From contig NZ_JAATEN010000008.1 in assembly GCF_012034935.1 (NCBI RefSeq), forward strand, positions 235,271 to 299,270: 64,000 bases of DNA, read 5' to 3'. Position numbers and translations under genes: made by a program. Below, one piece after another: positions 8,197 through 17,184 of this stretch. Origin of the DNA: Streptomyces zingiberis. Lineage in GTDB: Bacteria; Actinomycetota; Actinomycetes; Streptomycetales; Streptomycetaceae. Below the pieces are notes generated by a model that saw only the letters and a program-made list of their open reading frames with translations, ran no database searches and had not been told where the DNA came from. Numbering within the stretch: the first letter of the stretch is position 1; each line of letters begins with the position of its first letter.

Positions 8197-9122
8197 GGGA
8201 GCGGCTGACCGGCGCGGTCTACGGCCTCGGCTGGGGCGCCGTACGGAAACTGCCGGAACCGGCGGCCGTCCGGCTGGGCCGGACCCTCGCCGACACCGCC
8301 TGGCGGCGGCGTGGCGCCGGTGTGGAGCGGCTGGAGGCCAACCTGGCGCGCGTCGTCCCCGGCGCCTCCCCGGAGCGGCTGCGGGAGCTCTCCCGCGCCG
8401 GGATGCGCTCCTACCTGCGCTACTGGATGGAGTCCTTCCGGCTGCCCGAGTGGAGCCCGGACCGGATCCGCGCGGCCCTCGAGGTCGAGGACATCCACCG
8501 GGTCGAGGAGGCCCTGGACTCCGGGCGCGGAGTGGTCGCCGCCCTCCCGCACCTCGCCAACTGGGACCTGGCCGGCGCCTGGATCGCCACCCGGCTCGGG
8601 CGCCCCTTCACCACCGTGGCCGAGCGCCTCCGCCCCGAGACCCTGTACGACCGCTTCGTCGCCTACCGCGAGAGCCTCGGCATGGAGGTCCTCCCGCACG
8701 CCGGGGGCAGCGCCTTCGGCACCCTCGCCCGCCGGCTGCGGGACGGCGGGCTGGTCTGCCTGGTCGCCGACCGTGACCTCTCCGCCTCCGGCACCGAGGT
8801 GACCTTCTTCGGCGAGACCGCGCGGATGCCCGCCGGTCCCGCCCTGCTCGCCCAGCAGACCGGCGCCCTGCTGGTGCCCGTCACCCTCTGGTACGACGGG
8901 CCCGGCCTGATGCGCGGCCGTGTCCACCCGGGCATCGAGGGCCCGCCGGAGGGTACCCGGCGGCAGCGGGCGGCCGCGATGACCCAGTCGCTCGCCGACG
9001 TCTTCGCCTCGGGCATCGCCGCGCACCCGGAGGACTGGCACATGCTGCAGCGGCTGTGGACCGCCGACCTCGAACCCCGCGTGCCTTCCGGCGACCGCGC
9101 CCCCGGAACGGAGAGCCCGTGA
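8193..9122 (+). CDS. Phosphatidylinositol mannoside acyltransferase (LpxL/HtrB fold)
   Basis: A 309-residue member of the lysophospholipid acyltransferase group related to LpxL. In mycobacteria the counterpart PatA adds palmitate to the mannose of PIM1/PIM2 at the cytoplasmic face of the membrane. The acyltransferase motif is visible as H120-LANW-D125, the catalytic His-x4-Asp pair. An Arg-rich helix at the N-terminus and the motif ADRDLS near residue 190 also fit the family. The start ATG at 8193 overlaps the pgsA stop, and the stop overlaps the pimA GTG. This gene order, PI synthase then acyltransferase then mannosyltransferase, is the same as in mycobacteria, which is the main reason for the PIM-specific call. 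Confidence 0.88.
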   Translation: MRERLTGAVYGLGWGAVRKLPEPAAVRLGRTLADTAWRRRGAGVERLEANLARVVPGASPERLRELSRAGMRSYLRYWMESFRLPEWSPDRIRAALEVEDIHRVEEALDSGRGVVAALPHLANWDLAGAWIATRLGRPFTTVAERLRPETLYDRFVAYRESLGMEVLPHAGGSAFGTLARRLRDGGLVCLVADRDLSASGTEVTFFGETARMPAGPALLAQQTGALLVPVTLWYDGPGLMRGRVHPGIEGPPEGTRRQRAAAMTQSLADVFASGIAAHPEDWHMLQRLWTADLEPRVPSGDRAPGTESP

Positions 9123-10381
9123 GAATCGGCATCGTCTGCCCCTACGCCTGGGACGTCCCCGGCGGTGTGCAGTTCCACATCCGCGACCTGGCCGAGCACC
9201 TCCTCCGCCGCGGGCACGCCGTCTCCGTCCTCGCGCCCGCCGACGACGAGACCCCGCTGCCCCCGTACGTGGTCTCCGCGGGCCGCGCCGTGCCCGTCCC
9301 GTACAACGGCTCGGTGGCGCGGCTGAACTTCGGCTTCCTCTCGGCCGCCCGGGTGCGCCGCTGGCTGCACGACGGCGACTTCGACGTGCTCCACATCCAC
9401 GAGCCCGCCTCGCCCTCGCTCGGCCTGCTGGCCTGCTGGATCGCCCAGGGCCCCATCGTGGCCACCTTCCACACCTCCAACCCCCGCTCCCGGGCGATGA
9501 TCGCCGCGTATCCGATCCTGCAGCCCGCGCTGGAGAAGATCAGCGCGCGGATCGCGGTGAGCGAGTACGCCCGGCGCACCCTCGTGGAGCACCTGGGCGG
9601 TGACGCCGTGGTGATCCCCAACGGGGTGGACGTCGGCTTCTTCGCGCGGGCGGAGCCGCGCCCGGAGTGGCTGGGCGGCGTGCTCCACGACGGCCCCGGG
9701 GACGGCGCGGAAGGCGGTGTCTCCGGCGTCTCCGGTGTCTCCGGTGGTTCCGGCCCGGGGGACGCCGGCCGCCGGCCGCCCACCCTCGGCTTCATCGGCC
9801 GGATCGACGAGCCCCGCAAGGGGCTGCCGGTGCTGATGAAGGCCCTCCCGGCCATCCTGGCGGAACACCCCGGCGCCCGGCTGCTGGTCGCCGGGCGGGG
9901 TGACCAGCGCGAGGCCGTCGCCGGCCTGCCCGCCGCGGTCCGCGGCCACGTGGAGTTCCTGGGCATGGTCAGCGACGAGGACAAGGCCCGGCTGCTGCGT
10001 GGCGTCGACCTCTACGTGGCGCCCAACACCGGTGGGGAGAGCTTCGGGATCATCCTCGTCGAGGCGATGTCGGCGGGCGCCCCCGTGCTCGCCGGGGACC
10101 TCGACGCCTTCGTCCAGGTGCTCGACGCCGGGCAGGCCGGGGAGATCTTCGCCACGGAGGACGCCGCCGCGCTGGCCCGGTCCGCGAACCGCCTGCTGAG
10201 GAACCCCGCGCGCCTCCGCGAACTGCGCGAGCGCGGCGCCCGCCATGTGCGGCGCTTCGACTGGTCGACGGTGGGCGCCGACATCCTCTCGGTGTACGAG
10301 ACGGTCGCGGACGGCGCCGCGTCCGTCGCCACCGACGAGCGGCCGGGGCTGCGCGCCCGCTGGGGCCTGGCCCGCGACTGA
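9119..10381 (+). CDS. pimA: Phosphatidylinositol alpha-mannosyltransferase
   Basis: A GT4-family GT-B glycosyltransferase of 420 residues that transfers mannose from GDP-mannose to phosphatidylinositol. The N-terminal domain shows the CPYAWDVPGGVQFH region typical of PimA. The C-terminal nucleotide-binding domain carries the E-x7-E motif (E307 to E315, in GGESFGIILVE). The GTG at 9119 overlaps the upstream stop codon and has GGAG upstream. Between the domains, at about residues 190-220, is a Gly/Ser insert made of a repeated VSG unit, encoded by 9-bp repeats near 9716-9745; it should be a surface loop. A longer start at 9056 would add 21 Arg/Pro-rich residues and is unlikely. Confidence 0.92.
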   Translation: MRIGIVCPYAWDVPGGVQFHIRDLAEHLLRRGHAVSVLAPADDETPLPPYVVSAGRAVPVPYNGSVARLNFGFLSAARVRRWLHDGDFDVLHIHEPASPSLGLLACWIAQGPIVATFHTSNPRSRAMIAAYPILQPALEKISARIAVSEYARRTLVEHLGGDAVVIPNGVDVGFFARAEPRPEWLGGVLHDGPGDGAEGGVSGVSGVSGGSGPGDAGRRPPTLGFIGRIDEPRKGLPVLMKALPAILAEHPGARLLVAGRGDQREAVAGLPAAVRGHVEFLGMVSDEDKARLLRGVDLYVAPNTGGESFGIILVEAMSAGAPVLAGDLDAFVQVLDAGQAGEIFATEDAAALARSANRLLRNPARLRELRERGARHVRRFDWSTVGADILSVYETVADGAASVATDERPGLRARWGLARD

Positions 10382-10478
10382 TCCGGCCCGGCCCGTCCTG
10401 TGACGTGACCGGCCGAGCCCCCGGGCACTCCCGCGGGTGCGGGGTGACCGGGGCGGGTGCCGCGCCGCGACCGGCCGG

Positions 10479-10484
10479 TAACGT
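10479..10484 (+). promoter_or_regulatory. -10 element for a leaderless mRNA (LemA-like gene)
   Basis: TAACGT ends eight bases before the GTG at 10493. No ribosome site lies between, so the message is probably leaderless or nearly so. Confidence 0.45.
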
Positions 10485-10492
10485 GGCCCGCC

Positions 10493-11038
10493 GTGACCAC
10501 ACTCATCTGGACGGCGGTGGCCCTCGCCCTCATCGGCGTCTATCTCAGCTGGACCGCCGGCCGTCTCGACCGGCTGCACGCGCGGATCGACGCCGCCCGC
10601 GCCGCCCTCGACGCGCAACTGCTCCGCAGGGCCTCGGTCGCCCAGGAACTGGCCACCGCGGGGGTGCTCGACCCGGCCGCGTCCATGGTGCTCTACCAGG
10701 CCGCCCATGACGCCCGGCAGGCCGAGGAGGAGCAGCGCGAGGTCGCCGAGAGCGAACTCAGCCAGGCGCTGCGCGCCGTGTTCGACGGCCCCGGCCAGGT
10801 GGCCGCCGTGCGCGGGGCCCCCGGCGGGGAGGCCGCGGCCGACGAACTGGCCGCGGCGGTACGGCGCGTGCCCATGGCGCGCCGCTTCCACAACGACTCC
10901 GTACGCGCCGCCCGCGCGCTGCGCCGCCACCGCGCGGTGCGCTGGTTCCGGCTGGCCGGGCACGCCCCGTTCCCCCTGGCGTTCGAGATGGACGACGAGG
11001 TCCCGAGGGCGCTGACGGACCGCGCGGCGGCCTCCTGA
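10493..11038 (+). CDS. LemA-like membrane-anchored coiled-coil protein
   Basis: A 181-residue protein with one N-terminal membrane segment (about residues 2-22) followed by a mostly helical body. The stretch after the anchor ([20 protein letters not shown] then [12 protein letters not shown]) resembles the LemA pattern, where a membrane helix precedes a helical bundle containing a xVQLxRRxxLxxxL segment. The function of LemA proteins is unsettled. The C-terminal 40 residues are Arg-rich and then turn to a short aromatic segment ([20 protein letters not shown]). The GTG at 10493 is preferred because a -10 element lies just upstream; a start at 10457 would add 12 residues. It stands between pimA and pdxS with no overlap, so it is likely a single-gene unit. 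Confidence 0.7.
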   Translation: MTTLIWTAVALALIGVYLSWTAGRLDRLHARIDAARAALDAQLLRRASVAQELATAGVLDPAASMVLYQAAHDARQAEEEQREVAESELSQALRAVFDGPGQVAAVRGAPGGEAAADELAAAVRRVPMARRFHNDSVRAARALRRHRAVRWFRLAGHAPFPLAFEMDDEVPRALTDRAAAS

Positions 11039-11363
11039 GGGTCACGGCGTGACCTGTGCGGGCGCCGGAGGCCGGGACACTCCGGTCCTCCCGCCGGGCG
11101 GACGACGGGGTGAGGACCCGGCGGAGGGCAGTACGGGGGAGGAGCCCGCGGAACCGAGGCCGGGCCGGGCGGGGCCCGCTCACCCCACCCGCACGGAACG
11201 GGCCGCGCCCCGGGCCACCGCCCCCGAATTGGCCCTTTCCGTGCGGTACCGGGACGCGGTTTCCTCGGTGATGTCCCGCGCGGACCGCCGCTCCCCCTCT
11301 CCGGGCCTCTCCGGGGGCGCGGCCGGACCGCCGCACCCCCTCCGGCATCGCGAGGTTCGAACC
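11039..11363. other. Non-coding leader region upstream of pdxS
   Basis: A 325-base region whose right part must hold the pdxS promoter and leader. I see an AT-richer patch (GAATTGGCCCTTTCC) near 11225-11240 that may mark a promoter, but no clear -10/-35 pair. A regulator of the MocR type, often next to pdxST in other actinobacteria, is not in this window. Confidence 0.4.
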
Positions 11364-12281
11364 GTGTCCACCACGCTTCCCAGCGCCACCCCGCCCGCCC
11401 CCTCGACCGGTACCGCGCGCGTCAAACGCGGCATGGCCGAGCAGCTCAAGGGCGGCGTCATCATGGACGTGGTCACCCCGGAGCAGGCGAAGATCGCCGA
11501 GGACGCCGGAGCGGTCGCGGTCATGGCCCTGGAACGGGTCCCGGCCGACATCCGCAAGGACGGCGGCGTGGCCCGGATGTCCGACCCGGACATGATCGAG
11601 GGCATCATCGAAGCGGTCTCCATCCCGGTGATGGCCAAGTCCCGCATCGGGCACTTCGTCGAGGCGCAGCTGCTGCAGGCCCTCGGTGTCGACTACATCG
11701 ACGAGTCCGAGGTGCTGACCCCCGCCGACGAGGCCAACCACAGCGACAAGTGGGCCTTCACCACCCCCTTCGTCTGCGGTGCCACCAACCTCGGCGAGGC
11801 GCTGCGCCGGATCGCCGAGGGCGCGGCCATGATCCGCTCCAAGGGCGAGGCCGGCACCGGCAACGTCGTGGAGGCCGTCCGCCACCTGCGGCAGATCAAG
11901 GCCGAGATCGGCCGGCTCCGCGCCTGCGACTCCCACGAGCTGTACGCGGCGGCCAAGGAGCTGCGCGCCCCGTACGAACTGGTCGCGGAGGTCGCCGAAC
12001 TCGGCCGGCTGCCCGTCGTGCTCTTCTCCGCGGGCGGGGTCGCCACCCCGGCCGACGCCGCGCTGATGCGCCAGCTCGGCGCCGAGGGCGTCTTCGTCGG
12101 CTCGGGCATCTTCAAGTCCGGTGACCCGGCCCGGCGCGCCGCGGCCATCGTCAAGGCCACCACCTTCCACGACGACCCCAAGGTGCTGGTGGAGGCGTCC
12201 CGCGCGCTCGGCGAGGCCATGGTCGGCATCAACTGCGACACCCTTCCCGAGGGGGAGCGCTACGCCCGCCGCGGCTGGTGA
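11364..12281 (+). CDS. pdxS: Pyridoxal 5'-phosphate synthase, PdxS (synthase) subunit
   Basis: Makes PLP from ribose 5-phosphate, glyceraldehyde 3-phosphate and ammonia supplied by PdxT. The protein is a 305-residue TIM barrel. Key residues are in place: D35 in the GVIMDV strand, K92 in VMAKSRIGH (aligned to the lysine that forms the Schiff base with the sugar phosphate, Lys81 in Bacillus) and K160 in [10 protein letters not shown] (aligned to the second lysine, Lys149). The GTG at 11364 is chosen because the family begins a few residues before [12 protein letters not shown]; the open frame extends 105 codons upstream but in an Arg/Gly-rich, non-conserved way. GAGG lies about ten bases upstream. 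pdxT follows after a 229-base gap. Confidence 0.96.
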   Translation: MSTTLPSATPPAPSTGTARVKRGMAEQLKGGVIMDVVTPEQAKIAEDAGAVAVMALERVPADIRKDGGVARMSDPDMIEGIIEAVSIPVMAKSRIGHFVEAQLLQALGVDYIDESEVLTPADEANHSDKWAFTTPFVCGATNLGEALRRIAEGAAMIRSKGEAGTGNVVEAVRHLRQIKAEIGRLRACDSHELYAAAKELRAPYELVAEVAELGRLPVVLFSAGGVATPADAALMRQLGAEGVFVGSGIFKSGDPARRAAAIVKATTFHDDPKVLVEASRALGEAMVGINCDTLPEGERYARRGW

Positions 12282-12510
12282 GGGCCCACCGGCCGCCGCA
12301 CTCCCTCCGTTCCGGCCCGCCGCGGGAGACCGAGCCGGTGAGCCGGTGTGCCGCGCGCGGAGCCGGAAGCGCCGGGCGCGCCCCGTGTCCCCCTGTCGCG
12401 TGCCGCCGCAGCCGAGTGTGCCCCGCGGTGTCGTCCCCGCACACTCCCGTCCCGTCCGGCCCGGCGCGCCGGCCCGGACACCCGTGTCACGAATCCCCGG
12501 AGAGAGCACC

Positions 12511-13119
12511 GTGTCCCTGCCCGCCCCCCTCGTCGGCGTCCTCGCCCTCCAGGGCGATGTCCCCGAACACCTCACCGCCCTCGCCGCGGCCGGCGCGCGG
12601 CCGTGCCCCGTGCGCCGGCCAGGGGAGCTGGCCGCGGTGGACGCCCTGGTGATTCCCGGAGGCGAGTCCACCACCATGGCCAAGCTGGCCGGGATCTTCG
12701 GGCTGCTGGAGCCGTTGCGCGAGCGGATCGGCGCCGGGATGCCCGTCTACGGCTCCTGCGCGGGCATGATCATGCTCGCGGACCGGGTGCTGGACGGCCG
12801 CGCCGGGCAGGAGACCGTCGGCGGGATCGACATGACGGTGCGGCGTAACGCCTTCGGCCGGCAGAACGAGTCCTTCGAGGCCGCCGTCGACCTGGCGGGA
12901 GTCGCCGGGGGCCCCGTCGAGGGTGTCTTCATCCGCGCCCCCTGGGCCGAGTCCACGGGGGCGGCGGTGGAGGTGCTCGCCGAACACGGCGGGCACGCCG
13001 TCGCCGTGCGCCAGGGCGCTCTGCTCGCCACCGCCTTCCACCCGGAGCTGACCGGTGATCACCGGGTGCACGCCCTCTTCACGGAGATGGCGCGCGGCGT
13101 GGTGGCCGCGCACCGGTAG
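12511..13119 (+). CDS. pdxT: Pyridoxal 5'-phosphate synthase, PdxT glutaminase subunit
   Basis: Class I glutamine amidotransferase-like subunit of 202 residues that releases ammonia from glutamine and channels it to PdxS. The triad is visible: nucleophile C83 in YGSCAGM, and H177/E179 in FHPEL. The oxyanion region IPGGESTTM at about 48-56 is characteristic. The GTG at 12511 follows GGAGAGAGCACC. PdxS and PdxT form a 12:12 complex in characterised species. The gap of 229 bases to pdxS is longer than usual for this pair; it is GC-rich and holds no obvious gene, so the two could still be co-transcribed. Confidence 0.95.
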   Translation: MSLPAPLVGVLALQGDVPEHLTALAAAGARPCPVRRPGELAAVDALVIPGGESTTMAKLAGIFGLLEPLRERIGAGMPVYGSCAGMIMLADRVLDGRAGQETVGGIDMTVRRNAFGRQNESFEAAVDLAGVAGGPVEGVFIRAPWAESTGAAVEVLAEHGGHAVAVRQGALLATAFHPELTGDHRVHALFTEMARGVVAAHR

Positions 13120-13163
13120 GATCGCGGAGTTCGTATTCGCCGGGTCGTTGAAGGAGCGAGGCT

Positions 13164-13922
13164 GTGTCCGGCCACTCCAAGTGGGCAACCACCAAGCACA
13201 AGAAGGCCGTGATCGATGCCAAGCGCGGCAAACTCTTCGCCAAACTGATCAAGAACGTCGAGGTCGCGGCCCGGATGGGAGGCGGAGACCCCGACGGCAA
13301 CCCCACGCTCTACGACGCCATCCAGAAGGCGAAGAAGAGCTCCGTCCCCAACAAGAACATCGACAGCGCCGTCAAGCGCGGTGCGGGTCTGGAGGCGGGT
13401 GGCGCCGACTACCAGACCATCATGTACGAGGGGTACGGGCCCAACGGCGTCGCCGTGCTCATCGAGTGCCTCACCGACAACCGCAACCGTGCCGCCTCCG
13501 ACGTCCGGGTGGCGATGACGCGTAACGGCGGGTCGATGGCCGACCCCGGTTCGGTCTCCTACCTCTTCAACCGCAAGGGTGTCGTCCTCGTCCCCAAGGG
13601 TGACGGCGGACTCGGCGAGGACGACGTCCTGGGTGCCGTGCTCGAGGCGGGCGCCGAGGAGGTCAACGACCTCGGCGAGTCCTTCGAGGTCATCTCCGAG
13701 GCCACCGACCTGGTCGCGGTCCGCACCGCCCTCGTCGACGCCGGGATCGACTACGACTCGGCCGAGGCGAGCTTCGTCCCGACGATGCAGGTGCAGCTGG
13801 ACGAGGAGGGCGCGCGTAAGATCTTCAAGCTGATCGACGCCCTCGACGACAGCGACGACGTGCAGAACGTCTTCGCCAACTTCGACGTCTCCGACGAGGT
13901 CATGGCGAAGGTCGACGCCTGA
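13164..13922 (+). CDS. YebC/PmpR family DNA-binding regulatory protein
   Basis: A 252-residue protein matching the YebC family from end to end: the start [21 protein letters not shown] and the segment [14 protein letters not shown] are diagnostic. Some members repress transcription; others have been linked to translation of proline-rich stretches, so the role is not settled. The GTG at 13164 follows GAAGGAGCGAGGCT, a strong ribosome site. It lies 44 bases after pdxT and upstream of ruvC, the usual yebC-ruvCAB arrangement. TAGGAT at 13117-13122, overlapping the pdxT stop, could be a -10 for a separate promoter. Confidence 0.93.
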   Translation: MSGHSKWATTKHKKAVIDAKRGKLFAKLIKNVEVAARMGGGDPDGNPTLYDAIQKAKKSSVPNKNIDSAVKRGAGLEAGGADYQTIMYEGYGPNGVAVLIECLTDNRNRAASDVRVAMTRNGGSMADPGSVSYLFNRKGVVLVPKGDGGLGEDDVLGAVLEAGAEEVNDLGESFEVISEATDLVAVRTALVDAGIDYDSAEASFVPTMQVQLDEEGARKIFKLIDALDDSDDVQNVFANFDVSDEVMAKVDA

Positions 13923-13950
13923 GCCGGGCGGGCTCCACGCCCTCCGGCAG

Positions 13951-13994
13951 CGCGACGGGCCGACGGGACACACCCCCGTCGGCCCGTCGCGTTG
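13951..13994 (+). terminator. Terminator after yebC
   Basis: A perfect 17-bp stem (CGCGACGGGCCGACGGG with its complement at 13975-13991) and a 7-base loop, followed by TTG. It lies 29 bases after the yebC stop and should separate pdxST-yebC from ruvC. Confidence 0.75.
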
Positions 13995-14161
13995 TCGGCG
14001 CCGGCCGATAGCCTGCAGGAACAGCTGACCGAATCACTGGGAATCCGCGGCGCCGCGGCACGTGCGTCACCGGGCGCCGCACGGAAGGCCCGCCGGGACG
14101 GCCGCGCGGACCGGGCGGGACCCGGGCGGGACCCGGGCGGGACCGAGGGGAGGGGAGAGCC

Positions 14162-14872
14162 GTGCGTGTGCTGGGCGTGGACCCGGGGCTGACCCGGTGC
14201 GGGGTCGGGGTCGTCGACGGGCTTCCCGGCCGGCCGCTGACGATGCTGGGGGTGGGCGTGGTCCGCACCCCCGCCGAGGCCCCCGCGCCCGAACGGCTGG
14301 TCCTCGTGGAGCAGGGCATAGAGCAGTGGCTGGACACGCACCGGCCGGACAGCGTCGCCGTGGAACGGGTGTTCAGCCAGCACAACGTCCGCACCGTCAT
14401 GGGCACCGCCCAGGCCGCCGCCGTGGCCATGCTCTGCGCGGCCCGCCGCGGCCTGCCCGTCGCCCTGCACACTCCCAGCGAGGTCAAGGCCGCCGTCACC
14501 GGCAGTGGCCGGGCCGGCAAGGACCAGGTCGGGGCCATGGTCACCCGCCTGCTGCGGCTGGCCGCGCCACCGCGGCCCGCGGACGCCGCCGACGCCCTGG
14601 CCCTGGCCATCTGCCACATCTGGCGGGCGCCCGCCACCGGCCGGCTCCAGCAGGCCCAGGCGGCTCAGGCCCAGGCCCGCCGGGGTCAGGCGCGAACCCC
14701 GCGAGCGGCCCAGCCGTCCCAGTTCTCCGAGCCGTCCCAGCCGTCCCAGCCGTCCCAGCCGTCCCAGCCGTCCGTGCGGCGGGCGGCCCCCGGCGCCCGC
14801 GGACCGCGGACCGCCCCCGTCCCACCGGCCCCCGCCCGGCCGCAGAACACCCCTGGAGAGCCACCGTCGTGA
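14162..14872 (+). CDS. ruvC: Crossover junction endodeoxyribonuclease RuvC with extended C-terminus
   Basis: Resolves Holliday junctions by paired nicks. The RNase H-like core is intact: D7 in [10 protein letters not shown], the VERVFSQHN segment with the second acidic residue near 70, and the C-terminal [12 protein letters not shown] motif with two aspartates near 140. The catalytic core ends near residue 160, but this protein has 236 residues. The extra tail is rich in Gln, Ala, Pro and Ser and contains repeated PSQ units encoded by a 9-bp tandem repeat. The tail should be disordered. GTG 14162 follows GGGGAGGGGAGAGCC. The stop overlaps the ruvA start. Confidence 0.94.
   Translation: MRVLGVDPGLTRCGVGVVDGLPGRPLTMLGVGVVRTPAEAPAPERLVLVEQGIEQWLDTHRPDSVAVERVFSQHNVRTVMGTAQAAAVAMLCAARRGLPVALHTPSEVKAAVTGSGRAGKDQVGAMVTRLLRLAAPPRPADAADALALAICHIWRAPATGRLQQAQAAQAQARRGQARTPRAAQPSQFSEPSQPSQPSQPSQPSVRRAAPGARGPRTAPVPPAPARPQNTPGEPPS
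14732..14767 (+). repeat. 9-bp tandem repeat in the ruvC tail
   Basis: Four exact copies of CCGTCCCAG in a row, flanked by imperfect ones, encode the repeated Pro-Ser-Gln in the RuvC tail. The unit keeps the frame, so copy number may vary without breaking the gene. Confidence 0.85.
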
Positions 14873-15492
14873 TCGCCTTCGTCAGCGGCCCCGTCGCCGC
14901 GGTCTCCCCGGACAGCGCCGTCGTCGAGGTCGGCGGGGTCGGCATCGCCGTCCAGTGCACCCCGGACACCCTCTCCGGGCTGCGGGTCGGCGAACCGGCC
15001 CGGCTCGCCACCTCCCTGGTCGTCCGCGAGGATTCGCTCACCCTCTACGGCTTCGCCGAGGACGACGAACGCCAGGTCTTCGAACTCCTCCAGACCGCCA
15101 GCGGCGTCGGGCCGCGGCTGGCCCAGGCCATGCTGGCCGTCCACCGTCCCGACGCCCTGCGGCTGGCCGTGTCCGGCGGGGACGAGAAGGCGCTGACCGC
15201 CGTGCCCGGCATCGGCAAGAAGGGCGCCCAGAAGCTGCTGCTGGAGCTGAAGGACCGGCTCGGCGCGGTCCGTGGCGGCGCTGCGCGCGCCCCGGCCGGA
15301 GCCACGGCCCCCGCGGCCTGGCGGGACCAGCTCCACTCGGCCCTCATCGGCCTCGGGTACACCCCGCGCGAGGCGGACGACGCGGTGGCCGCCGTCGCCC
15401 CGCGCGCCGAGGAGGCGCTCGCCGCGGGCACCACGCCCCCCGTGCCCCAACTGCTGCGCGCCGCCCTGCAGAGCCTCAACCGCGCACGCTGA
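14869..15492 (+). CDS. ruvA: Holliday junction branch migration protein RuvA
   Basis: The 207-residue DNA-binding subunit that holds the four-way junction and recruits RuvB rings. The N-terminal OB fold ([20 protein letters not shown]), two helix-hairpin-helix motifs ([12 protein letters not shown] and [16 protein letters not shown]) and the C-terminal RuvB-binding domain ([15 protein letters not shown]) are all visible. GTG 14869 overlaps the ruvC stop as GTGA, with GGAGAG eight bases upstream. The linker before the last domain is Ala/Pro-rich, as usual. Confidence 0.95.
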   Translation: MIAFVSGPVAAVSPDSAVVEVGGVGIAVQCTPDTLSGLRVGEPARLATSLVVREDSLTLYGFAEDDERQVFELLQTASGVGPRLAQAMLAVHRPDALRLAVSGGDEKALTAVPGIGKKGAQKLLLELKDRLGAVRGGAARAPAGATAPAAWRDQLHSALIGLGYTPREADDAVAAVAPRAEEALAAGTTPPVPQLLRAALQSLNRAR

Positions 15493-15526
15493 CCACCGCC
15501 GTGGCCGGGCGGAACACCCCGGCCGT

Positions 15527-15590
15527 CCGACCCCGACCCCGCACCGACCCCGCACCGACCCCGACCCCGCACCGACCCCGCACCGATCCG
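15527..15590. repeat. Short direct repeats between ruvA and ruvB
   Basis: Overlapping copies of CCGACCCCGCAC fill most of this 64-base stretch. They lie between the ruvA stop and the ruvB ribosome site; the pattern looks like slippage-generated spacer DNA. Confidence 0.6.
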
Positions 15591-15626
15591 TACCGCGTGA
15601 TCCGCACCGCCGAGCCGAGAGAGACC

Positions 15627-16724
15627 ATGGACTGGGACGACTGGGACGACTCCGCCCCCGACACGGCAGCCGCCGCGGCCGGTGCCGCCGAACGGCTGGT
15701 GGACGCGGGAGCCGACGGCGACGACCAGGCGGTCGAGGCGGCCCTGCGGCCGAAGAACCTCGGCGAGTTCGTCGGCCAGGAGCGCGTCCGCGAACAGCTC
15801 GACCTGGTGCTGCGCGCCGCCCGCCAGCGCGGTGCCACCGCCGATCACGTGCTGCTCTCGGGCGCCCCCGGTCTCGGCAAGACCACCCTGTCCATGATCA
15901 TCGCCGCGGAGATGGCAGCACCCATCCGCATCACCTCCGGCCCCGCCATCCAGCACGCGGGGGACCTGGCCGCGATCCTCTCCTCGCTCACCGAGGGGGA
16001 GGTGCTCTTCCTCGACGAGATCCACCGCATGTCCCGGCCCGCCGAGGAGATGCTCTACATGGCCATGGAGGACTTCCGGGTCGACGTCATCGTCGGCAAG
16101 GGGCCCGGCGCCACCGCCATTCCGCTGGAACTCCCGCCGTTCACCCTGGTCGGCGCCACCACGCGGGCCGGCCTGCTGCCACCGCCGCTCCGCGACCGCT
16201 TCGGCTTCACCGCGCACATGGAGTTCTACGGGCCCGCCGAGCTGGAGCGGGTGCTGCACCGCTCCGCCCGGCTGCTGGAGGTGGAGATCGAGCCGGCGGG
16301 AGCCGCGGAGATCGCCGGCCGCTCCCGGGGCACCCCCCGGATCGCCAACCGGCTCCTCCGCCGCGTCCGGGACTACGCGCAGGTCAAGGCCGACGGTGTG
16401 ATCACCCGGGAGATCGCTGAGAGCGCGCTCGGCGTCTACGAGGTGGACGGACGCGGCCTGGACCGGCTGGACCGGGCCGTGCTCGGTGCCCTGCTCAAGC
16501 TGTTCGGCGGCGGCCCCGTGGGGCTGTCCACCCTGGCCGTCGCGGTGGGGGAGGAGCGGGAGACCGTGGAGGAGGTGGCCGAGCCGTTCCTCGTCCGGGA
16601 GGGGCTGCTGGCCCGGACCCCCCGGGGCCGGGTCGCCACCCCCGCCGCCTGGGAACACCTGGGGCTGCGACCGCCGGGGCAGGACACCGGCGGCTCGGCA
16701 CAGCAGGGGCTGTTCGGTGTGTGA
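15627..16724 (+). CDS. ruvB: Holliday junction branch migration ATPase RuvB
   Basis: AAA+ motor of 365 residues that drives branch migration with RuvA. Walker A GAPGLGKT (79-86), Walker B LFLDEIH (127-133), sensor 1 in GATTRAG and the Arg finger region LRDRFG are present, followed by a winged-helix domain. The ATG at 15627 has a weak GAGAG ribosome site. Before the conserved start of the fold (about residue 40) is an acidic/Ala-rich lead of about 35 residues beginning MDWDDWDD, typical of Streptomyces RuvB. The operon probably ends here, as a 456-base gap follows. Confidence 0.95.
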   Translation: MDWDDWDDSAPDTAAAAAGAAERLVDAGADGDDQAVEAALRPKNLGEFVGQERVREQLDLVLRAARQRGATADHVLLSGAPGLGKTTLSMIIAAEMAAPIRITSGPAIQHAGDLAAILSSLTEGEVLFLDEIHRMSRPAEEMLYMAMEDFRVDVIVGKGPGATAIPLELPPFTLVGATTRAGLLPPPLRDRFGFTAHMEFYGPAELERVLHRSARLLEVEIEPAGAAEIAGRSRGTPRIANRLLRRVRDYAQVKADGVITREIAESALGVYEVDGRGLDRLDRAVLGALLKLFGGGPVGLSTLAVAVGEERETVEEVAEPFLVREGLLARTPRGRVATPAAWEHLGLRPPGQDTGGSAQQGLFGV

Positions 16725-16950
16725 CCGGCGGGGATGCCCCGGTGGGCGCACGCGCCGGTGACGCCAGGCCGCCTCCCGCGGTGCCGGACGGCGGGGTGCG
16801 GGAGGCGGTGGCGGGGCGGCGGCCCGTCCCGGCCCGTCGCGTTCCGCCGGCGGCCCGTCCCGGCCACCGGCGCCCGTCCACCCCGGCGATGCACGTCCGG
16901 GCCCGGCGGGCGGCGATCCACGGGTCGGCGGAGATCGACGGCGATCGGCG

Positions 16951-17020
16951 GGTCCGGAAGGTTCGCGGAGGTTCCCGCTGGTTCCCGAAGGGGTTCGAAG
17001 GTTCTCGAAGGTTCTCGAAG
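16951..17020. repeat. Degenerate 10-bp tandem array, seven units
   Basis: Seven consecutive decamers resemble GTTCTCGAAG; the last two are identical and others differ at one to four positions. Most units hold a TTC-CGAAG core, so several are partly self-complementary. A 10-bp period would place equivalent bases on one face of the helix. The array ends 44 bases before the -35 of the yajC promoter. Confidence 0.6.
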
Positions 17021-17064
17021 GGGTGGAACTCGCCCGGACCGGAACCCGGGTGCCATGCTGGGCG

Positions 17065-17094
17065 TTGTTCCATTGGCGCGGACTCGCTTAGACT
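17065..17094 (+). promoter_or_regulatory. Promoter upstream of yajC-secD-secF
   Basis: TTGTTC (17065-17070) and TAGACT (17089-17094) are 18 bases apart, a good match to the vegetative consensus. The predicted start of transcription coincides with an ATG at 17101. Confidence 0.6.
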
Positions 17095-17100
17095 CCGCCG

Positions 17101-17184
17101 ATGCCGTCCCCGCGACGGCGCACCCACCCCCGAATACCAGGCCGCATCCCCTGTGGTCGTGCGAAGGAAACTCCGTTCCCGTGA
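17101..17184 (+). CDS. Possible leaderless 27-residue upstream ORF before yajC
   Basis: An ATG sits at the predicted transcription start, six bases past the -10 box. The 27-codon frame is rich in Arg and Pro (for example RRRTHPRIPGRIP) and ends in a TGA that overlaps the yajC GTG as GTGA. Translation of one would therefore be coupled to the other. It has no signal peptide or membrane helix, so it does not look like the known secretion-monitoring arrest peptides. Codon third positions are mixed (several A and T), so it may instead be chance. No function is assigned. Confidence 0.35.
   Translation: MPSPRRRTHPRIPGRIPCGRAKETPFP

Larger units (their letters stand above)
16725..17180. other. Regulatory region between ruvB and yajC
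   Basis: A 456-base gap. The first half is GC-rich without recognisable features. It then holds a degenerate 10-bp tandem array (16951-17020), a promoter (17065-17094) and a small leaderless open frame that ends on the yajC start codon (17101-17184); each is listed separately. Confidence 0.6.
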
